64,000 nt of DNA, taken from Burkholderiales bacterium. Its GTDB lineage: Bacteria > Pseudomonadota > Gammaproteobacteria > Burkholderiales > Burkholderiaceae_C. Position 1 is the stretch's first letter. Each line of letters opens with the position of its first letter. Location: NCBI GenBank assembly GCA_016219375.1, contig JACRNC010000023.1:248001-312000 (forward strand). The letters are read 5' to 3'. Positions 1 to 9,114 of this stretch are shown here, piece after piece. The translations under genes were made by a program, and so were the position numbers. Under the pieces are notes generated by a model. That model was given only the letters and a program-made list of their open reading frames with translations, ran no database searches and was not told the origin of the DNA.

Positions 1-99
1 CCCGCGTCGCTGGTCGAATGAATCCGCGCCGGCTGTCCATCGTGGCGGCCGGCGCTTGCCCTTTTCTGCTGAACTGAACCCTTTCGGAGACACCTTCGC

Positions 100-1890
100 A
101 TGCGTACCACCTATGCCGGTCTGGTGAGCGAACAACTGCTGGGCCAGACGGTCACGCTGATGGGCTGGGCCCACCGCCGCCGCGACCACGGCGGCGTCAT
201 CTTCATCGACCTGCGTGACCGCGAGGGTCTGGTGCAGGTGGTCTGCGACCCGGACCGCGCCGAGATGTTCAAGACCGCCGAGGGCGTGCGCAACGAGTTC
301 TGCCTGAAGGTCACCGGCGTGGTCCGCGCCCGCCCGGCCGGCACCGAGAACGCCAACCTGACCAGCGGCAAGATCGAGGTGCTCTGCCACGAGCTGGAGG
401 TGCTCAACGCCAGCGTGACGCCGCCCTTCCAGATCGACGACGAGAACCTGTCGGAGACCACGCGCCTGACGCACCGCGTGCTGGACCTGCGCCGCCCGCA
501 GATGCAGAAGAACCTCATGCTGCGCTACCGCGTGGCCATGGAGGTGCGCAAGTTCCTGGATGCCAACGGCTTCGTCGACATCGAGACGCCGATGCTCACC
601 AAGTCCACGCCCGAAGGTGCGCGCGACTACCTGGTGCCCAGCCGCGTGCACGACGGCCACTTCTTCGCGCTGCCGCAGTCGCCGCAGCTGTTCAAGCAGT
701 TGCTGATGGTGGCCGGCTTCGACCGCTACTACCAGATCACCAAGTGCTTCCGTGACGAGGACCTGCGCGCCGACCGCCAGCCCGAATTCACGCAGATCGA
801 TATCGAGACCTCGTTCATGTCGGAGCAGGAGATCCGCGACATGTTCGAGGGGATGATCCGCACGACCTTCAAGAACGTGCTGGGCGTGGAGCTGCCGGCC
901 TACCCGGTGATGCAGTACGCCGACGCCATGCGGCTCTACGGCTCGGACAAGCCGGACCTGCGCGTCAAGCTCGAGTTCACCGAGCTGACGGACGTGATGA
1001 AGGACGTGGACTTCAAGGTCTTCTCCGGCCCGGCCAATGCCGCCGGGGGCCGCGTGGCCGCGCTGCGCATCCCGCGCGGCGGCGAGATGAGCCGCGGCGA
1101 GATCGACGGCTACACCGAGTTCGTCAAGATCTACGGCGCCAAGGGCCTGGCGTGGATCAAGGTCAACGAGGTGGACAAGGGCCGCGACGGCCTGCAGAGC
1201 CCCATCGTCAAGAACCTGCATGACGCCGCGCTCACCGAGGTGCTCAAGCGCACCGGGGCGCAGAACGGCGACCTGATCTTCTTCGGTGCCGACAAGGCCA
1301 AGGTGGTCAACGATGCCTTGGGCGCCCTGCGCGTGAAGATCGGCCACAGCGACTTCGGCAAGAAGAACGGCCTCTTCGAAGACCGCTGGGCGCCGCTGTG
1401 GGTGGTCGACTTCCCGATGTTCGAGTACGACGAGGACGACGACCGCTGGGTGGCCGCGCACCATCCGTTCACCGCGCCCAAGGACGGCCATGAGGACCTG
1501 ATGGAGTCCAACCCCGGCGCCTGCGTGGCCAAGGCCTACGACATGGTGCTCAACGGCTGGGAGATCGGCGGCGGCTCGGTGCGCATCCACCGCGCCGAGG
1601 TGCAGAGCAAGGTGTTCAGCGCGCTGAAGATCGGCCCGGAAGAGGCGCAGGCCAAGTTCGGCTTCCTGCTCGACGCGCTGCAGTACGGCGCGCCGCCGCA
1701 CGGTGGCCTGGCCTTCGGCCTGGACCGCATCGTGACCATGATGACCGGTGCGGAGTCCATCCGCGACGTGATCGCCTTCCCCAAGACGCAGCGCGCCCAG
1801 TGCCTGCTGACGCACGCGCCCAGCGCGGTGGACGAAAAGCAGCTGCGCGAGCTGCACATCCGCCTGCGCAACGTGCAGCCGGCGGCCTGA
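100..1890 (+). CDS. aspS: Aspartyl-tRNA synthetase
   Basis: Class II aminoacyl-tRNA synthetase that charges tRNA with aspartate in the cytoplasm. It has 596 residues, normal for the bacterial form that carries the extra GAD domain between motifs 2 and 3. An OB-fold anticodon-binding domain occupies about residues 1-110 ([15 protein letters not shown]). Motif 2 is seen as [19 protein letters not shown] and motif 3 near the C-terminus as [13 protein letters not shown]. The ATG at 100 has a ggaga Shine-Dalgarno nine bases upstream. nudB follows after 15 bases, so the two are probably co-transcribed. In bases 1-21 another plus-strand reading frame ends (PASLVE then stop), possibly the tail of an upstream gene that cannot be identified. 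Confidence 0.97.
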   Translation: MRTTYAGLVSEQLLGQTVTLMGWAHRRRDHGGVIFIDLRDREGLVQVVCDPDRAEMFKTAEGVRNEFCLKVTGVVRARPAGTENANLTSGKIEVLCHELEVLNASVTPPFQIDDENLSETTRLTHRVLDLRRPQMQKNLMLRYRVAMEVRKFLDANGFVDIETPMLTKSTPEGARDYLVPSRVHDGHFFALPQSPQLFKQLLMVAGFDRYYQITKCFRDEDLRADRQPEFTQIDIETSFMSEQEIRDMFEGMIRTTFKNVLGVELPAYPVMQYADAMRLYGSDKPDLRVKLEFTELTDVMKDVDFKVFSGPANAAGGRVAALRIPRGGEMSRGEIDGYTEFVKIYGAKGLAWIKVNEVDKGRDGLQSPIVKNLHDAALTEVLKRTGAQNGDLIFFGADKAKVVNDALGALRVKIGHSDFGKKNGLFEDRWAPLWVVDFPMFEYDEDDDRWVAAHHPFTAPKDGHEDLMESNPGACVAKAYDMVLNGWEIGGGSVRIHRAEVQSKVFSALKIGPEEAQAKFGFLLDALQYGAPPHGGLAFGLDRIVTMMTGAESIRDVIAFPKTQRAQCLLTHAPSAVDEKQLRELHIRLRNVQPAA

Positions 1891-1905
1891 GGCCGGGGCC
1901 AGGCA

Positions 1906-2415
1906 ATGGCGACGGCGGCCCAGGGCCCAGCGGCCCGCCCGCCCAAGATCCCCGAGTCGGTGCTGGTGGTCATCCACACCGACGACCTGCGGGTGCTGCT
2001 GCTGGAGCGGGCCGACCGCCCCGGCTACTGGCAGAGCGTGACCGGCTCCAAGGACCACCCCGACGAGCCGGCCGACCTGACCGCCCGCCGCGAGGTGGCC
2101 GAGGAGACCGGCATCGTGGTCGGCAGCGGGGCCGTGCCGCTGGATGCGCTGCTCGACTGGCAGCAGCGCAACGTCTACGAGATCTACCCCGTCTGGCGCC
2201 ATCGCTATGCGCCGGGCGTGACGCACAACACCGAGCACGTCTTCAGCCTGCGCGTGCCGGCCGGCCTGCCCATCGTGCTGGCGCCGCGCGAGCACCTGCA
2301 GCACGCCTGGCTGCCCTGGCAGGAGGCGGCCGGGCGCTGCTTCTCGCCGTCCAACGCCCAGGCCATCCGCGAGCTGCCGCAGCGGGTGGCGTCCCGGCCC
2401 CCCGGCCGGGCCTGA
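1906..2415 (+). CDS. nudB: Dihydroneopterin triphosphate diphosphatase (Nudix)
   Basis: Nudix hydrolase, 169 residues, predicted to remove pyrophosphate from dihydroneopterin triphosphate in folate synthesis. The Nudix box is visible as a Gly followed by an acidic stretch and then REVAEETGI (about residues 45-70). The downstream segment RHRYAPGVTHNTEHVF closely matches the NudB-specific region (HRYAPGVT-NTE) as I remember it from the E. coli protein, which separates NudB from generic Nudix proteins. It lies 15 bases after aspS and before an endonuclease-like gene and clsB. In many Burkholderiales these four are neighbours. The C-terminus is Pro/Arg-rich. The start is the only in-frame ATG close to aspS. 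Confidence 0.9.
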   Translation: MATAAQGPAARPPKIPESVLVVIHTDDLRVLLLERADRPGYWQSVTGSKDHPDEPADLTARREVAEETGIVVGSGAVPLDALLDWQQRNVYEIYPVWRHRYAPGVTHNTEHVFSLRVPAGLPIVLAPREHLQHAWLPWQEAAGRCFSPSNAQAIRELPQRVASRPPGRA

Positions 2416-2779
2416 GCCCGCCACCCGACCCGCCCGGGCCCGAGCCCGTCACCCGACCCGGCCTCGCCTGAGCTGGCCCTGCTGCGCCGCCGGCCCCAGC
2501 CCCGCATCTGGTCAGCCCGGCCCGCCAGCGCGCCGAGGAGCGCCCGAGGCGCCGGCGGGCGCGCCGCCTGCCGGCGACTCGTTGCGGGCGCTGCGCGATC
2601 ATCCCCACCGTGCCGCGGACGCGGGCATCATCGGCAGCGCCGGCCGGCGGACGATCGTGCGGCGCTCGGCCGCTGCGGCCGGGCCCGACCCGGTATGCCG
2701 GCCGCTGCGGCCGGGCCCGACCCGGTATGCCGGCCGCCCTTGCACCGCAACGCCGCCTGACCGAAGAAGGACCTTGCCC
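2416..2779. other. Repeat-rich intergenic region between nudB and endonuclease gene
   Basis: 364 bases without a convincing gene. It holds a pair of about 19-base near-identical direct repeats (2414-2432 and 2442-2460), a GC-rich segment able to fold (about 2530-2578) and the perfect 32-base tandem duplication listed separately. The last 20 bases contain the gaagaagga ribosome-binding site of the next gene. No clear promoter or terminator was seen. Confidence 0.6.
2668..2731. repeat. Perfect 32-bp tandem duplication
   Basis: Two adjacent identical 32-base copies at 2668-2699 and 2700-2731, followed by seven bases of a third copy. The unit contains ggcccgacccggtatgcc and is itself rich in short inverted repeats. 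It lies between nudB and the endonuclease gene, outside coding sequence. Confidence 0.85.
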
Positions 2780-3712
2780 ATGCGCCTGTGGCCCACCCTG
2801 CGCACCACCCGCCGCGACGGCCGTGCCGACACGCGCACGGCCGCCCATCGCCGTCAGCCGGCCGCCGTGCCGGGCCATGTGCCCTTCGGCGCCTCGGCCC
2901 GGCCACCGCAGGACGCGTTCGTGGCGTCTGCATCTGCAGCGACGGCGGCCGGTGCCTCCAGCGTGCTGCGCGTGGCCACCTACAACATCCACAAGGGTGT
3001 GCGCGGCATGGGCCCGGGCAAGCGGCTGGAGATCCACAACCTGGGGCTGGGCGTGGAGGCGCTGGATGCGGACCTGGTGTTCCTGCAGGAGGTGCGGCGC
3101 TTCAACCAGGCCGAGGCCCGGCGCTTCGAGCGCACCTGGTTCGGCTGGCCCGAGCAGGCCCAGGCCGACTACCTGGCGCCCGAGGGCTACGAGGTGGCCT
3201 ACCGCACCAATGCCTTCACCAAGGGCGGCGAGCACGGCAACGCGCTGCTGTCGCGCTGGCCGCTGGGCGAGGAGATCGGCCACCACGACGTGTCGGACCA
3301 CCGCTTCGAGCAGCGCGGCCTGCTGCATGTGCCGGTGAGCTGGCGCGGCCTGCAGGTCCACGCCATCGTCGTCCACCTGGGGCTGATCCATGCCAGCCGC
3401 ATGCGCCAGGTGGACAAGCTCGCGCGCTACATCCAGAAGTGCGTGCCGGCCGATGCGCCGGTGATCGTCGCCGGCGACTTCAACGACTGGAGCGAGCGGC
3501 TGGACACCGGCATCCTCGACCAGGGCCTTCAGCGTGCCCAGGGCAGCGGCGGGGCGCGCGAGCTGACCTATCCGTCACGCATGCCGGTCTTTGCGCTGGA
3601 CCGCGTCTACACCCGCGGTCTGAGGGCGGTGAACACCTTCGTTCCCCGCGGGCCGGCCTGGGTGCGCATGTCCGACCACCTGCCGCTGGTGGTGGAGCTG
3701 GAACTGGCGTGA
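2780..3712 (+). CDS. Endonuclease/exonuclease/phosphatase family protein
   Basis: Member of the EEP metal-dependent phosphoesterase fold, 310 residues. Motifs in order: ATYNIHKGVRG (metal-site Asn, about residue 69), FLQEVRRFN (catalytic Glu, about 104), VAGDFNDWSE (Asp/Asn pair) and the terminal SDHLPLVVEL (active-site His). The first 55 residues are Arg/Ala-rich without a clear signal peptide. I chose the ATG at 2780 because gaagaagga lies just upstream; the frame is open 66 codons further up, but that part is low-complexity and covers the tandem repeat. Its stop overlaps a possible GTG start of clsB by four bases, so the two look translationally coupled. The substrate could be DNA, a phospholipid or another phosphodiester; the pairing with cardiolipin synthase hints at lipid metabolism but does not prove it. 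Confidence 0.85.
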   Translation: MRLWPTLRTTRRDGRADTRTAAHRRQPAAVPGHVPFGASARPPQDAFVASASAATAAGASSVLRVATYNIHKGVRGMGPGKRLEIHNLGLGVEALDADLVFLQEVRRFNQAEARRFERTWFGWPEQAQADYLAPEGYEVAYRTNAFTKGGEHGNALLSRWPLGEEIGHHDVSDHRFEQRGLLHVPVSWRGLQVHAIVVHLGLIHASRMRQVDKLARYIQKCVPADAPVIVAGDFNDWSERLDTGILDQGLQRAQGSGGARELTYPSRMPVFALDRVYTRGLRAVNTFVPRGPAWVRMSDHLPLVVELELA

Positions 3713-3756
3713 CGCGGCCTTCCCGCCCGGGCCGCGCCGCGCACCGTGCCCTGGCC

Positions 3757-5052
3757 ATGCCCACGCTGCCCGGTTGGGCGCGCCAGGCGGCCTGGTATCT
3801 GCATCCACGGCCGCTCTTCCTGGGCGGCAACCAGGTCACGCTGCTGCGCGGCGGCGATGCGCTCTTCCCGTCGATGTGCGAGGCCATCGCCGCGGCGCAG
3901 CACGAGGTCTGGGTGGCCAGCTACATCGTCCATGACGACCACGTGGCCGGCTGCGTGACGCGGGCGATGGAGGACGCCGTGCGCCGCGGCGTCAAGGTGC
4001 ACCTGGTGGCCGACGGCTTCGGCTCGGTGCACACCGCCGCGGCCGGCCTGCTGCGCCGGCTGCAGGCGGGTGGCGTGGCGGTGGCCATCTTCCGCCCGCT
4101 GCGGCGCTGGTGGAGCTGGCTGCGCCCGGGCTCGCTGCGCCGGCTGCACATGAAGCTGTGCGTGGTCGATGGGCGGCTGGGCTTCGTCGGCGGCATCAAC
4201 CTCATCAGCGACCTGATCGACCTGCGCCACGGGCCCACCGACCAGCCGCGGCTGGACTACGCGGTGCGCGTCAGCGGCCCGGTGGTGGTACCCATCGAGC
4301 AGACCGTCAAGGCCATGTGGTCGCGCGCCGTCTTCGGCCGCGACTGGCGCCAGGAGCTGGCCGAGGTGCTCAGCCACCCCGGGCGCTGGCAGGGCTTGAC
4401 CCGGCTGGTCCGGCGGCTGCGCATGGGCCCCGGCCTGCTGCCGCCGCGCGCGGCCGAGCTCCCCGCCGCGCAGGCCGATGCGCCGGTGCGCGCTGCCTTC
4501 GTCGTGCGCGACAACCTGCGCCAGCGCCGCACCATCGAGCGCAGCTACATCGAGGCCATTGCCCAGGCGCGCCGGCGCATCGACATCGTTTGCCCCTACT
4601 TCTACCCCGGCCGGCTGTTCCGCCGTGCGCTGCGCGGCGCGGCGCGGCGCGGCGTGCAGGTGCGGCTGCTGCTGCAGGGCAAGGTGGACTACCGCATCGC
4701 CGCGCTGGCCGCGCGCGTGCTCTACGGCGAGCTGCTGCAGTCCGGCGTGCGCGTCTTCGAGTACACGCCGGCTTTCCTGCATGCCAAGGTGGCCGTCGTC
4801 GATGACGAATGGGCCACGGTGGGCAGCTCCAACATCGACCCGCTGTCGCTGCTGGTCAACCTGGAGGCCAACCTCGTGGTGCGCGATGCGGCCTTCGTCG
4901 GGCAACTGTCGGCCGAGCTGGAGCGCGACTTCGCCGCCGCGCGCGAGGTGGTGCAGCCGCTCGGCGGCGTCAGCGGCCGGCTGCTGCGCGGCGCGGTGGC
5001 CTGGGCCGCGCACCTGTACCTGCGCGTGGCCGGCATCGGCGGGCGCTACTGA
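3757..5052 (+). CDS. clsB: Cardiolipin synthase B (phospholipase D family)
   Basis: Phospholipase D superfamily protein of 431 residues that should condense phosphatidylglycerol with a second phospholipid to give cardiolipin at the inner membrane. Two HKD catalytic motifs are visible: HMKLCVVDGRLGFVGGIN in the N-terminal half and HAKVAVVDDEWATVGSSN in the C-terminal half. The second is followed by IDPLSLLVNLEAN, typical of the ClsB subfamily. It lacks the two N-terminal membrane helices of ClsA, which also fits ClsB. The ATG at 3757 gives the usual length. A GTG at 3709 overlaps the upstream stop as GTGA and would add 16 residues; it is a real alternative. Confidence 0.9.
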   Translation: MPTLPGWARQAAWYLHPRPLFLGGNQVTLLRGGDALFPSMCEAIAAAQHEVWVASYIVHDDHVAGCVTRAMEDAVRRGVKVHLVADGFGSVHTAAAGLLRRLQAGGVAVAIFRPLRRWWSWLRPGSLRRLHMKLCVVDGRLGFVGGINLISDLIDLRHGPTDQPRLDYAVRVSGPVVVPIEQTVKAMWSRAVFGRDWRQELAEVLSHPGRWQGLTRLVRRLRMGPGLLPPRAAELPAAQADAPVRAAFVVRDNLRQRRTIERSYIEAIAQARRRIDIVCPYFYPGRLFRRALRGAARRGVQVRLLLQGKVDYRIAALAARVLYGELLQSGVRVFEYTPAFLHAKVAVVDDEWATVGSSNIDPLSLLVNLEANLVVRDAAFVGQLSAELERDFAAAREVVQPLGGVSGRLLRGAVAWAAHLYLRVAGIGGRY

Positions 5053-5363
5053 GCCCGCGGTGCAGGGGGCGGTGTCGCCGCACTTGGCCTGCGGCGGTGC
5101 CGCTGCCGGCTTGCCGTGGCTTGAGGCGACCTGCTGTGACCGCGCCCGACTGCTGCGAGCCGCCGTGGCAAGGGCAGGTTGCCCAGCCTCACCGCGCGCG
5201 CCGCGCGGCTTTGCGCCACATCAATTGCCGCGGCGTGCAGCGTTGCGCCGCAGCCGCAACGGCCGGTGGGGCTTGAGATGGCTCAAGTGCGCATACCAGG
5301 GTGCCGCGTGCAATGGCCTGCGGGAATCAACCCGAACACCCGTACAAAAAGGAGTCATCCGAC
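5053..5363. other. Intergenic region upstream of ompW
   Basis: 311 bases with no gene seen. Two short hairpins are present: gttgcg/cgcaac near 5242-5260 and a perfect six-base stem cttgag/ctcaag with a four-base loop at 5272-5287. Neither is followed by a T run. The ompW ribosome-binding site (aaaaaggag) lies at its right end. Confidence 0.5.
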
Positions 5364-5984
5364 ATGCAACGCACCTCCATCGCCCTTGCGCTCGCCTCCC
5401 TCGCCGCCGTGGCGTCCCTTGCCTCCGCGCCCGCCGCGGCAGCCGACGGCCCCTGGCTGGTGCGCGTGCGCGCGGTGAACCTCGATTCGGCCAACAAGGA
5501 CAGCACTGGCCTGGGCCTGAGCGTCAACGACAAGGTCATCCCCGAAGTCGACATCTCCTACTTCTTCACGCCCAACATCGCGGCTGAGCTGATCCTGACC
5601 TATCCCCAGAAGCACGACCTGAAGTCCGAAGGCACCAAGATCGGCTCGCTCAAGCACCTGCCGCCGACGCTGACGCTGCAGTACCACTTCGACGGCATGG
5701 GCGCCTTCAAGCCCTACGTCGGTGCCGGTGTGAACTACACGCGCTTCTCCAGCGTCAAGTGGGATCCCGCGGTGCGTGCCGCTCTGGATCCCAGCATCGA
5801 CAAGGACAGCTTCGGCTTCGCCCTGCAGGCCGGCGTGGACTTCGAGATCAGCAAGAACGTCTACCTGAACCTCGACATCAAGAAGGTGCAGATCCGCACC
5901 GACGTGAAGTCCTTCGGCGAGAAGGCCGGCACTTTCAAGGTCGACCCGCTGCTCGTCGGCGTGGGCGTCGGCTACCGCTTCTGA
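5364..5984 (+). CDS. ompW: OmpW family outer membrane protein
   Basis: Predicted eight-stranded outer-membrane beta-barrel of 206 residues. A Sec signal peptide ends near the APAAAADGP segment (about residue 27). The mature part shows the OmpW features VDISYFFTPNIAAELILTYP, LPPTLTLQYHF and GAGVNYTRF, and ends in Phe (VGVGVGYRF), the usual barrel-assembly signal. The ATG at 5364 follows an excellent aaggag site at seven-base spacing; the frame is open further upstream but without a comparable site. It has its own 311-base upstream region, so it is probably transcribed alone. OmpW proteins are linked to passage of small hydrophobic compounds and to stress; no specific role can be read here. Confidence 0.92.
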   Translation: MQRTSIALALASLAAVASLASAPAAAADGPWLVRVRAVNLDSANKDSTGLGLSVNDKVIPEVDISYFFTPNIAAELILTYPQKHDLKSEGTKIGSLKHLPPTLTLQYHFDGMGAFKPYVGAGVNYTRFSSVKWDPAVRAALDPSIDKDSFGFALQAGVDFEISKNVYLNLDIKKVQIRTDVKSFGEKAGTFKVDPLLVGVGVGYRF

Positions 5985-6144
5985 TCCCCGCCTGATCGCA
6001 TCGATCGGCCAGACGACATGCAGGGGCCGCGGCGGGGTGATCCTTCGCCGGCGGCACGGGGGGCGGGCCGATAATCCGTCGCCATGTTGCCTGCAGCCGT
6101 CCCCGCCGGGTGCCTCCATCGGCACCCGATCGGCCCGCGCACCC

Positions 6145-6169
6145 ACAAGGTCGCGGGCCTTGTCTTTTG
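6145..6169 (+). terminator. Possible terminator or leader hairpin downstream of ompW
   Basis: Stem acaagg/ccttgt (6145-6150 and 6158-6163) with a seven-base loop, followed by cttttg. It lies 160 bases after ompW and 31 bases before the next ATG. It could end ompW transcripts or act in the leader of the following gene. The stem is short. Confidence 0.35.
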
Positions 6170-6199
6170 CCCGCGCCCTCCGCGCCGTGGAGGGGGCCG

Positions 6200-7270
6200 A
6201 TGAAGCGCCGCCTGCTCACCGCGCTGGCCACCGTGGCGCTGGCCACCGCCGGCCTGGCCTGGGGCCTGCGCGACCACCTGCCGCGCGAGCTGCCCGGCGG
6301 CCTGCAGCGCTGGGCCGGTGTCGGCGCTGCCAGCCCCGGGCAGGACCTGCGCATCGCGTCCTGGAACCTGGAGTGGCTGATGACGCCGGCCGTCTACGAC
6401 GAGCTCTGGGCGCGTTGCGACCCCGGCGGCCAGCCGCGCAGCGACGAGCGTGCCTTGCCCTGCGTCCCGGGCCGCGAGCCGCCGCCGCGGCGCCAGGGCG
6501 CGGACTTCGACGCGCTGGCCCGCATCGCCGCATCACTCGATGCCGACGTGGTCGCGCTGCAGGAGGTGGATGGCCCGGCCGCCGCCCGGCTGGTCTTCCG
6601 CCGCGGCTGGGCGCTGGACTGCTTCATCCGCCGCGCGCACCCGCAGAAGGTGGGCTTTGCCATCCGCGCCGGCATCCCCTACCGCTGCAATGGCGATCTG
6701 GCGGAGCTGGACCTGGACGGCGCCTCGCGCGCCGGGGCCGACATCACGCTGTGGCCGGGCACGCCGCGCGCAGTGCGCCTGCTGGCCGTGCACCTGAAGA
6801 GCGGCTGCGCCGACGGCCCGCTCAGCCGGGGCGAGGGCCGCGAGGTGCGCGAGCCCTGCGAGAAGCTCAGCCGCCAGGTGCCGGTGCTGGGCCGCTGGGC
6901 GCAGGCGCGCGAGAGCGAAGGCGTGGCCTATGCGATCGCCGGCGACTTCAACCGCCGGCTGGAGCAGGACGCGCAGTTCGGCCCGGGCCCTGACCCGCAG
7001 CGCCCGCGCAACCTCCTGGCCGGCATCAACGCCATGCTGCCGCCGCAGGCGCCCATGGAGGCCGCCACCGCTGGGGAGCCCTACACCCGCTGCCGCCCGG
7101 GCGACCGCTACAAGGGCTACATCGACAACGTGCTGCTCAGCACCCGGCTGCTGGAGCGCTCCGGTGCGCGCCAGTTCAGCAGCACGCCTTTCGAGGCCCG
7201 CCAGGTGCGTGAGCTGCAACTGTCGGACCACTGCCCGATCAGCGTGGAGCTCGACGGCGCGGCGCGCTGA
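6200..7270 (+). CDS. Exported cysteine-rich endonuclease/exonuclease/phosphatase family protein
   Basis: EEP-fold metal-dependent phosphodiesterase of 356 residues. It begins MKRRLLTALATVALATAGLAWG, a signal peptide or membrane anchor, so the enzyme should act in the periplasm or outside. Active-site motifs are ASWNLEWLM, VVALQEVDG, IAGDFNRRLEQ and SDHCPISVEL. I count eight cysteines in the mature part, an even number that fits disulfide bonds outside the cytoplasm. The ATG at 6200 follows ggaggggg; the frame stays open to a GTG at 6110, but the signal peptide favours 6200. A bidirectional hairpin separates it from convergent gpmA. The substrate (extracellular DNA, RNA or other phosphodiesters) cannot be decided. 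Confidence 0.85.
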   Translation: MKRRLLTALATVALATAGLAWGLRDHLPRELPGGLQRWAGVGAASPGQDLRIASWNLEWLMTPAVYDELWARCDPGGQPRSDERALPCVPGREPPPRRQGADFDALARIAASLDADVVALQEVDGPAAARLVFRRGWALDCFIRRAHPQKVGFAIRAGIPYRCNGDLAELDLDGASRAGADITLWPGTPRAVRLLAVHLKSGCADGPLSRGEGREVREPCEKLSRQVPVLGRWAQARESEGVAYAIAGDFNRRLEQDAQFGPGPDPQRPRNLLAGINAMLPPQAPMEAATAGEPYTRCRPGDRYKGYIDNVLLSTRLLERSGARQFSSTPFEARQVRELQLSDHCPISVELDGAAR

Positions 7271-7287
7271 AAAGCGGTCTGCAAACG

Positions 7288-7326
7288 ACAAGGGCCGCGA
7301 CGCCTTGCCAGCGCCGCGGCCCTTGT
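7288..7326. terminator. Bidirectional terminator between endonuclease gene and gpmA
   Basis: Perfect 12-base inverted repeat (7288-7299 and 7315-7326, arms acaagggccgcg and its complement) with a 15-base loop, between two convergent genes. It ends 27 bases from the gpmA stop. T runs are weak on both sides. Confidence 0.65.
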
Positions 7327-7352
7327 TGCGTGATGGCCCGGGGATGGGCCGA

Positions 7353-8096
7353 TCAGGCCTTGCCCTGGCTGGCCACCGCCGCAGCCGCCTTGGCCGCCGC
7401 CTCGGCGTCGCCCAGGTAGTAGTGGCGGATGGGCTTGAGGCCGGCGTCCAGCTCGTAGACCAGCGGGATGCCGTTGGGGATGTTCAGGCCGACGATGTCG
7501 GCGTCCGAGATGCCGTCCAGGTACTTCACCAGCGCGCGGATGCTGTTGCCGTGGGCCGCGACGACCACGCGCTGGCCGCTCTGGATGGTGGGCGCCATCA
7601 CCTCGTTCCAGAACGGCAGCACGCGGGCCACCGTGTCCTTCAGGCATTCCGTCAGCGGCACCTGCCCGGGCTGCAGCCTGGCGTAGCGCAGGTCCTGGCG
7701 CTGGCCGCGCGGGTCGGCCGCGTCCAGCGCGGGCGGCGGCGTGTCGTAGCTGCGGCGCCAGATCAGCACCTGCTCGTCGCCGTACTGCTTGGCCATGTCG
7801 GCCTTGTTCAGGCCCTGCAGCGCGCCGTAGTGGCGCTCGTTGAGGCGCCAGTCCTTCACGACCGGCAGCCAGATGCGGTCCATCTCTTCCAGCGCGTAGT
7901 GCAGCGTGTGGATGGCGCGCTTGAGCACCGAGGTGTAGGCGATGTCGAAGTCATAGCCCTCGGCCTTGAGCAGCTTGCCCGCGGCCATCGCCTGCGAGAT
8001 GCCGGTGGGCGTGAGTTCCACGTCGGTCCAGCCGGTGAAGCGGTTTTCCAGGTTCCAGGTCGATTCGCCGTGGCGGATCAGCACGAGCTTGTACAT
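7353..8096 (-). CDS. gpmA: 2,3-bisphosphoglycerate-dependent phosphoglycerate mutase
   Basis: Glycolytic and gluconeogenic enzyme that interconverts 3- and 2-phosphoglycerate. It has 247 residues, the standard length. The phosphohistidine motif is at the N-terminus ([20 protein letters not shown], His about residue 9), [12 protein letters not shown] carries the catalytic Glu and the second His lies in [17 protein letters not shown]. The ATG is the first codon of the conserved [10 protein letters not shown]. It is divergent from the rhodanese-grxC-secB-gpsA run, with a striking palindromic promoter region between them. Confidence 0.97.
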   Translation of the reverse strand: MYKLVLIRHGESTWNLENRFTGWTDVELTPTGISQAMAAGKLLKAEGYDFDIAYTSVLKRAIHTLHYALEEMDRIWLPVVKDWRLNERHYGALQGLNKADMAKQYGDEQVLIWRRSYDTPPPALDAADPRGQRQDLRYARLQPGQVPLTECLKDTVARVLPFWNEVMAPTIQSGQRVVVAAHGNSIRALVKYLDGISDADIVGLNIPNGIPLVYELDAGLKPIRHYYLGDAEAAAKAAAAVASQGKA

Positions 8097-8170
8097 GGGG
8101 GTCTCGCAGGCGGGCGCAGCATGGGCTGCGCAGAAGGGTGAAGGGGCGCGGCGGCTGCAGGGCCCCGGCC

Positions 8171-8208
8171 GCGCAAAGCCGCAAATTTTATAATTCGCGG
8201 CTTTGCGC
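8171..8208. promoter_or_regulatory. Palindrome with TATAAT in its loop upstream of gpmA
   Basis: A perfect 12-base inverted repeat (8171-8182 and 8197-8208, gcgcaaagccgc and its complement) encloses a 14-base A/T-rich loop containing tataat (8189-8194). It lies 75 bases upstream of gpmA and 126 bases before the rhodanese gene, in an otherwise very GC-rich region. This fits a -10 element embedded in an operator-like palindrome. Which gene it serves is not certain, because the core is nearly symmetric. Confidence 0.5.
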
Positions 8209-8333
8209 ACAGGCCCGCATTCCGGCGACCTCTCCGGCGACCTCCGGCGGCCGCCTGCCTGGGCGATCTGCCTTCCCCCTTCTTCCAGCCATGCCGCCCC
8301 GCCGGGCGGCCGGCCTGCCTTGGACAACGCGAC

Positions 8334-8738
8334 GTGAGCTTCATCCTCGAGAACTGGTACCTGATCCTCATGGCCGTCGTCTCCGGCGGCCTGCTGCTGT
8401 GGCCGGGCCTGCGCGCCAGTGCCGGCCAGCTCACGCCCACCCAGGCAGTGCAGCTCATCAACAAGGAAAAGGCCGTGGTGCTCGACGTGTGCGAGCCCGC
8501 CGAGTACGCCGCCGGCCACGTTGCCGGCGCGCGCAACGTGCCGCTGGCCGGCCTGTCGGCCGAGTCCAAGGGCCTGCCGTCCAACAAGGCGCAGCCGGTG
8601 ATCGTGGTGTGCGCCACGGGCGCGCGTGCGGCCAAGGCCGCGGGCCAGCTCAAGCAGTTCGGCCACGCCAGCGTGCATGTGCTGGGCGGCGGCCTGGCGG
8701 CCTGGCGCGAGGCCGGGCTGCCGGTCGAGAAGGCCTGA
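8334..8738 (+). CDS. Membrane-anchored rhodanese-like sulfurtransferase
   Basis: 134 residues. An N-terminal hydrophobic segment (about residues 8-24, [17 protein letters not shown]) anchors a single rhodanese domain. The active-site loop is VVCATGARA with Cys at about residue 93, and the domain opens with [19 protein letters not shown]. The codon usually read as Arg in DVRE is Cys here (DVCE). It starts with GTG at 8334; the only upstream ATG is out of frame. In Burkholderiales this gene often precedes grxC and secB, as here, which suggests a thiol or sulfur-transfer role near the membrane. The true substrate is unknown. Confidence 0.85.
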   Translation: MSFILENWYLILMAVVSGGLLLWPGLRASAGQLTPTQAVQLINKEKAVVLDVCEPAEYAAGHVAGARNVPLAGLSAESKGLPSNKAQPVIVVCATGARAAKAAGQLKQFGHASVHVLGGGLAAWREAGLPVEKA

Positions 8739-8844
8739 TCATCCGGCTGCCCGGGCGGCGACCCTGGTCGGAACGCGGCCCTCGCGCCCCCGCCCGGCGG
8801 GCCGAGCAGCAAGCGCGGACAATGACGGCTTTCACACTGCCGTC

Positions 8845-9114
8845 ATGACCATGCAAGCCGTCAAGATGTACACCACGCTGGTGTGCCCGTACTGCCAGCG
8901 CGCCAAGATGCTGCTCAAGCAGCGCGGGGTCGAGCAGATCGAGGAGATCCGCGTGGACCTGGACCCGGCCCAGCGGGCCACGATGATGGAGATCACCGGC
9001 CGGCGCACCGTGCCGCAGATCTTCATCGGTGAGACGCACGTCGGCGGCTTCGACGACCTCAGCGCGCTGGACCAGCGCGGCGGGCTGATGCCGCTGCTGG
9101 GCGGCCAGGGCTGA
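8845..9114 (+). CDS. grxC: Glutaredoxin 3
   Basis: Small cytoplasmic glutathione-dependent thiol oxidoreductase, 89 residues. The dithiol active site is CPYC (in LVCPYCQRAKMLLK), followed by the glutathione-binding TVPQIFIG and GGFDDLSALD segments. The first ATG at 8845 (MTMQ) or the second at 8851 could be used; conservation starts at VKMYTT. It lies between the rhodanese gene and secB and is probably expressed with them, though 200 bases separate it from secB. Confidence 0.95.
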   Translation: MTMQAVKMYTTLVCPYCQRAKMLLKQRGVEQIEEIRVDLDPAQRATMMEITGRRTVPQIFIGETHVGGFDDLSALDQRGGLMPLLGGQG

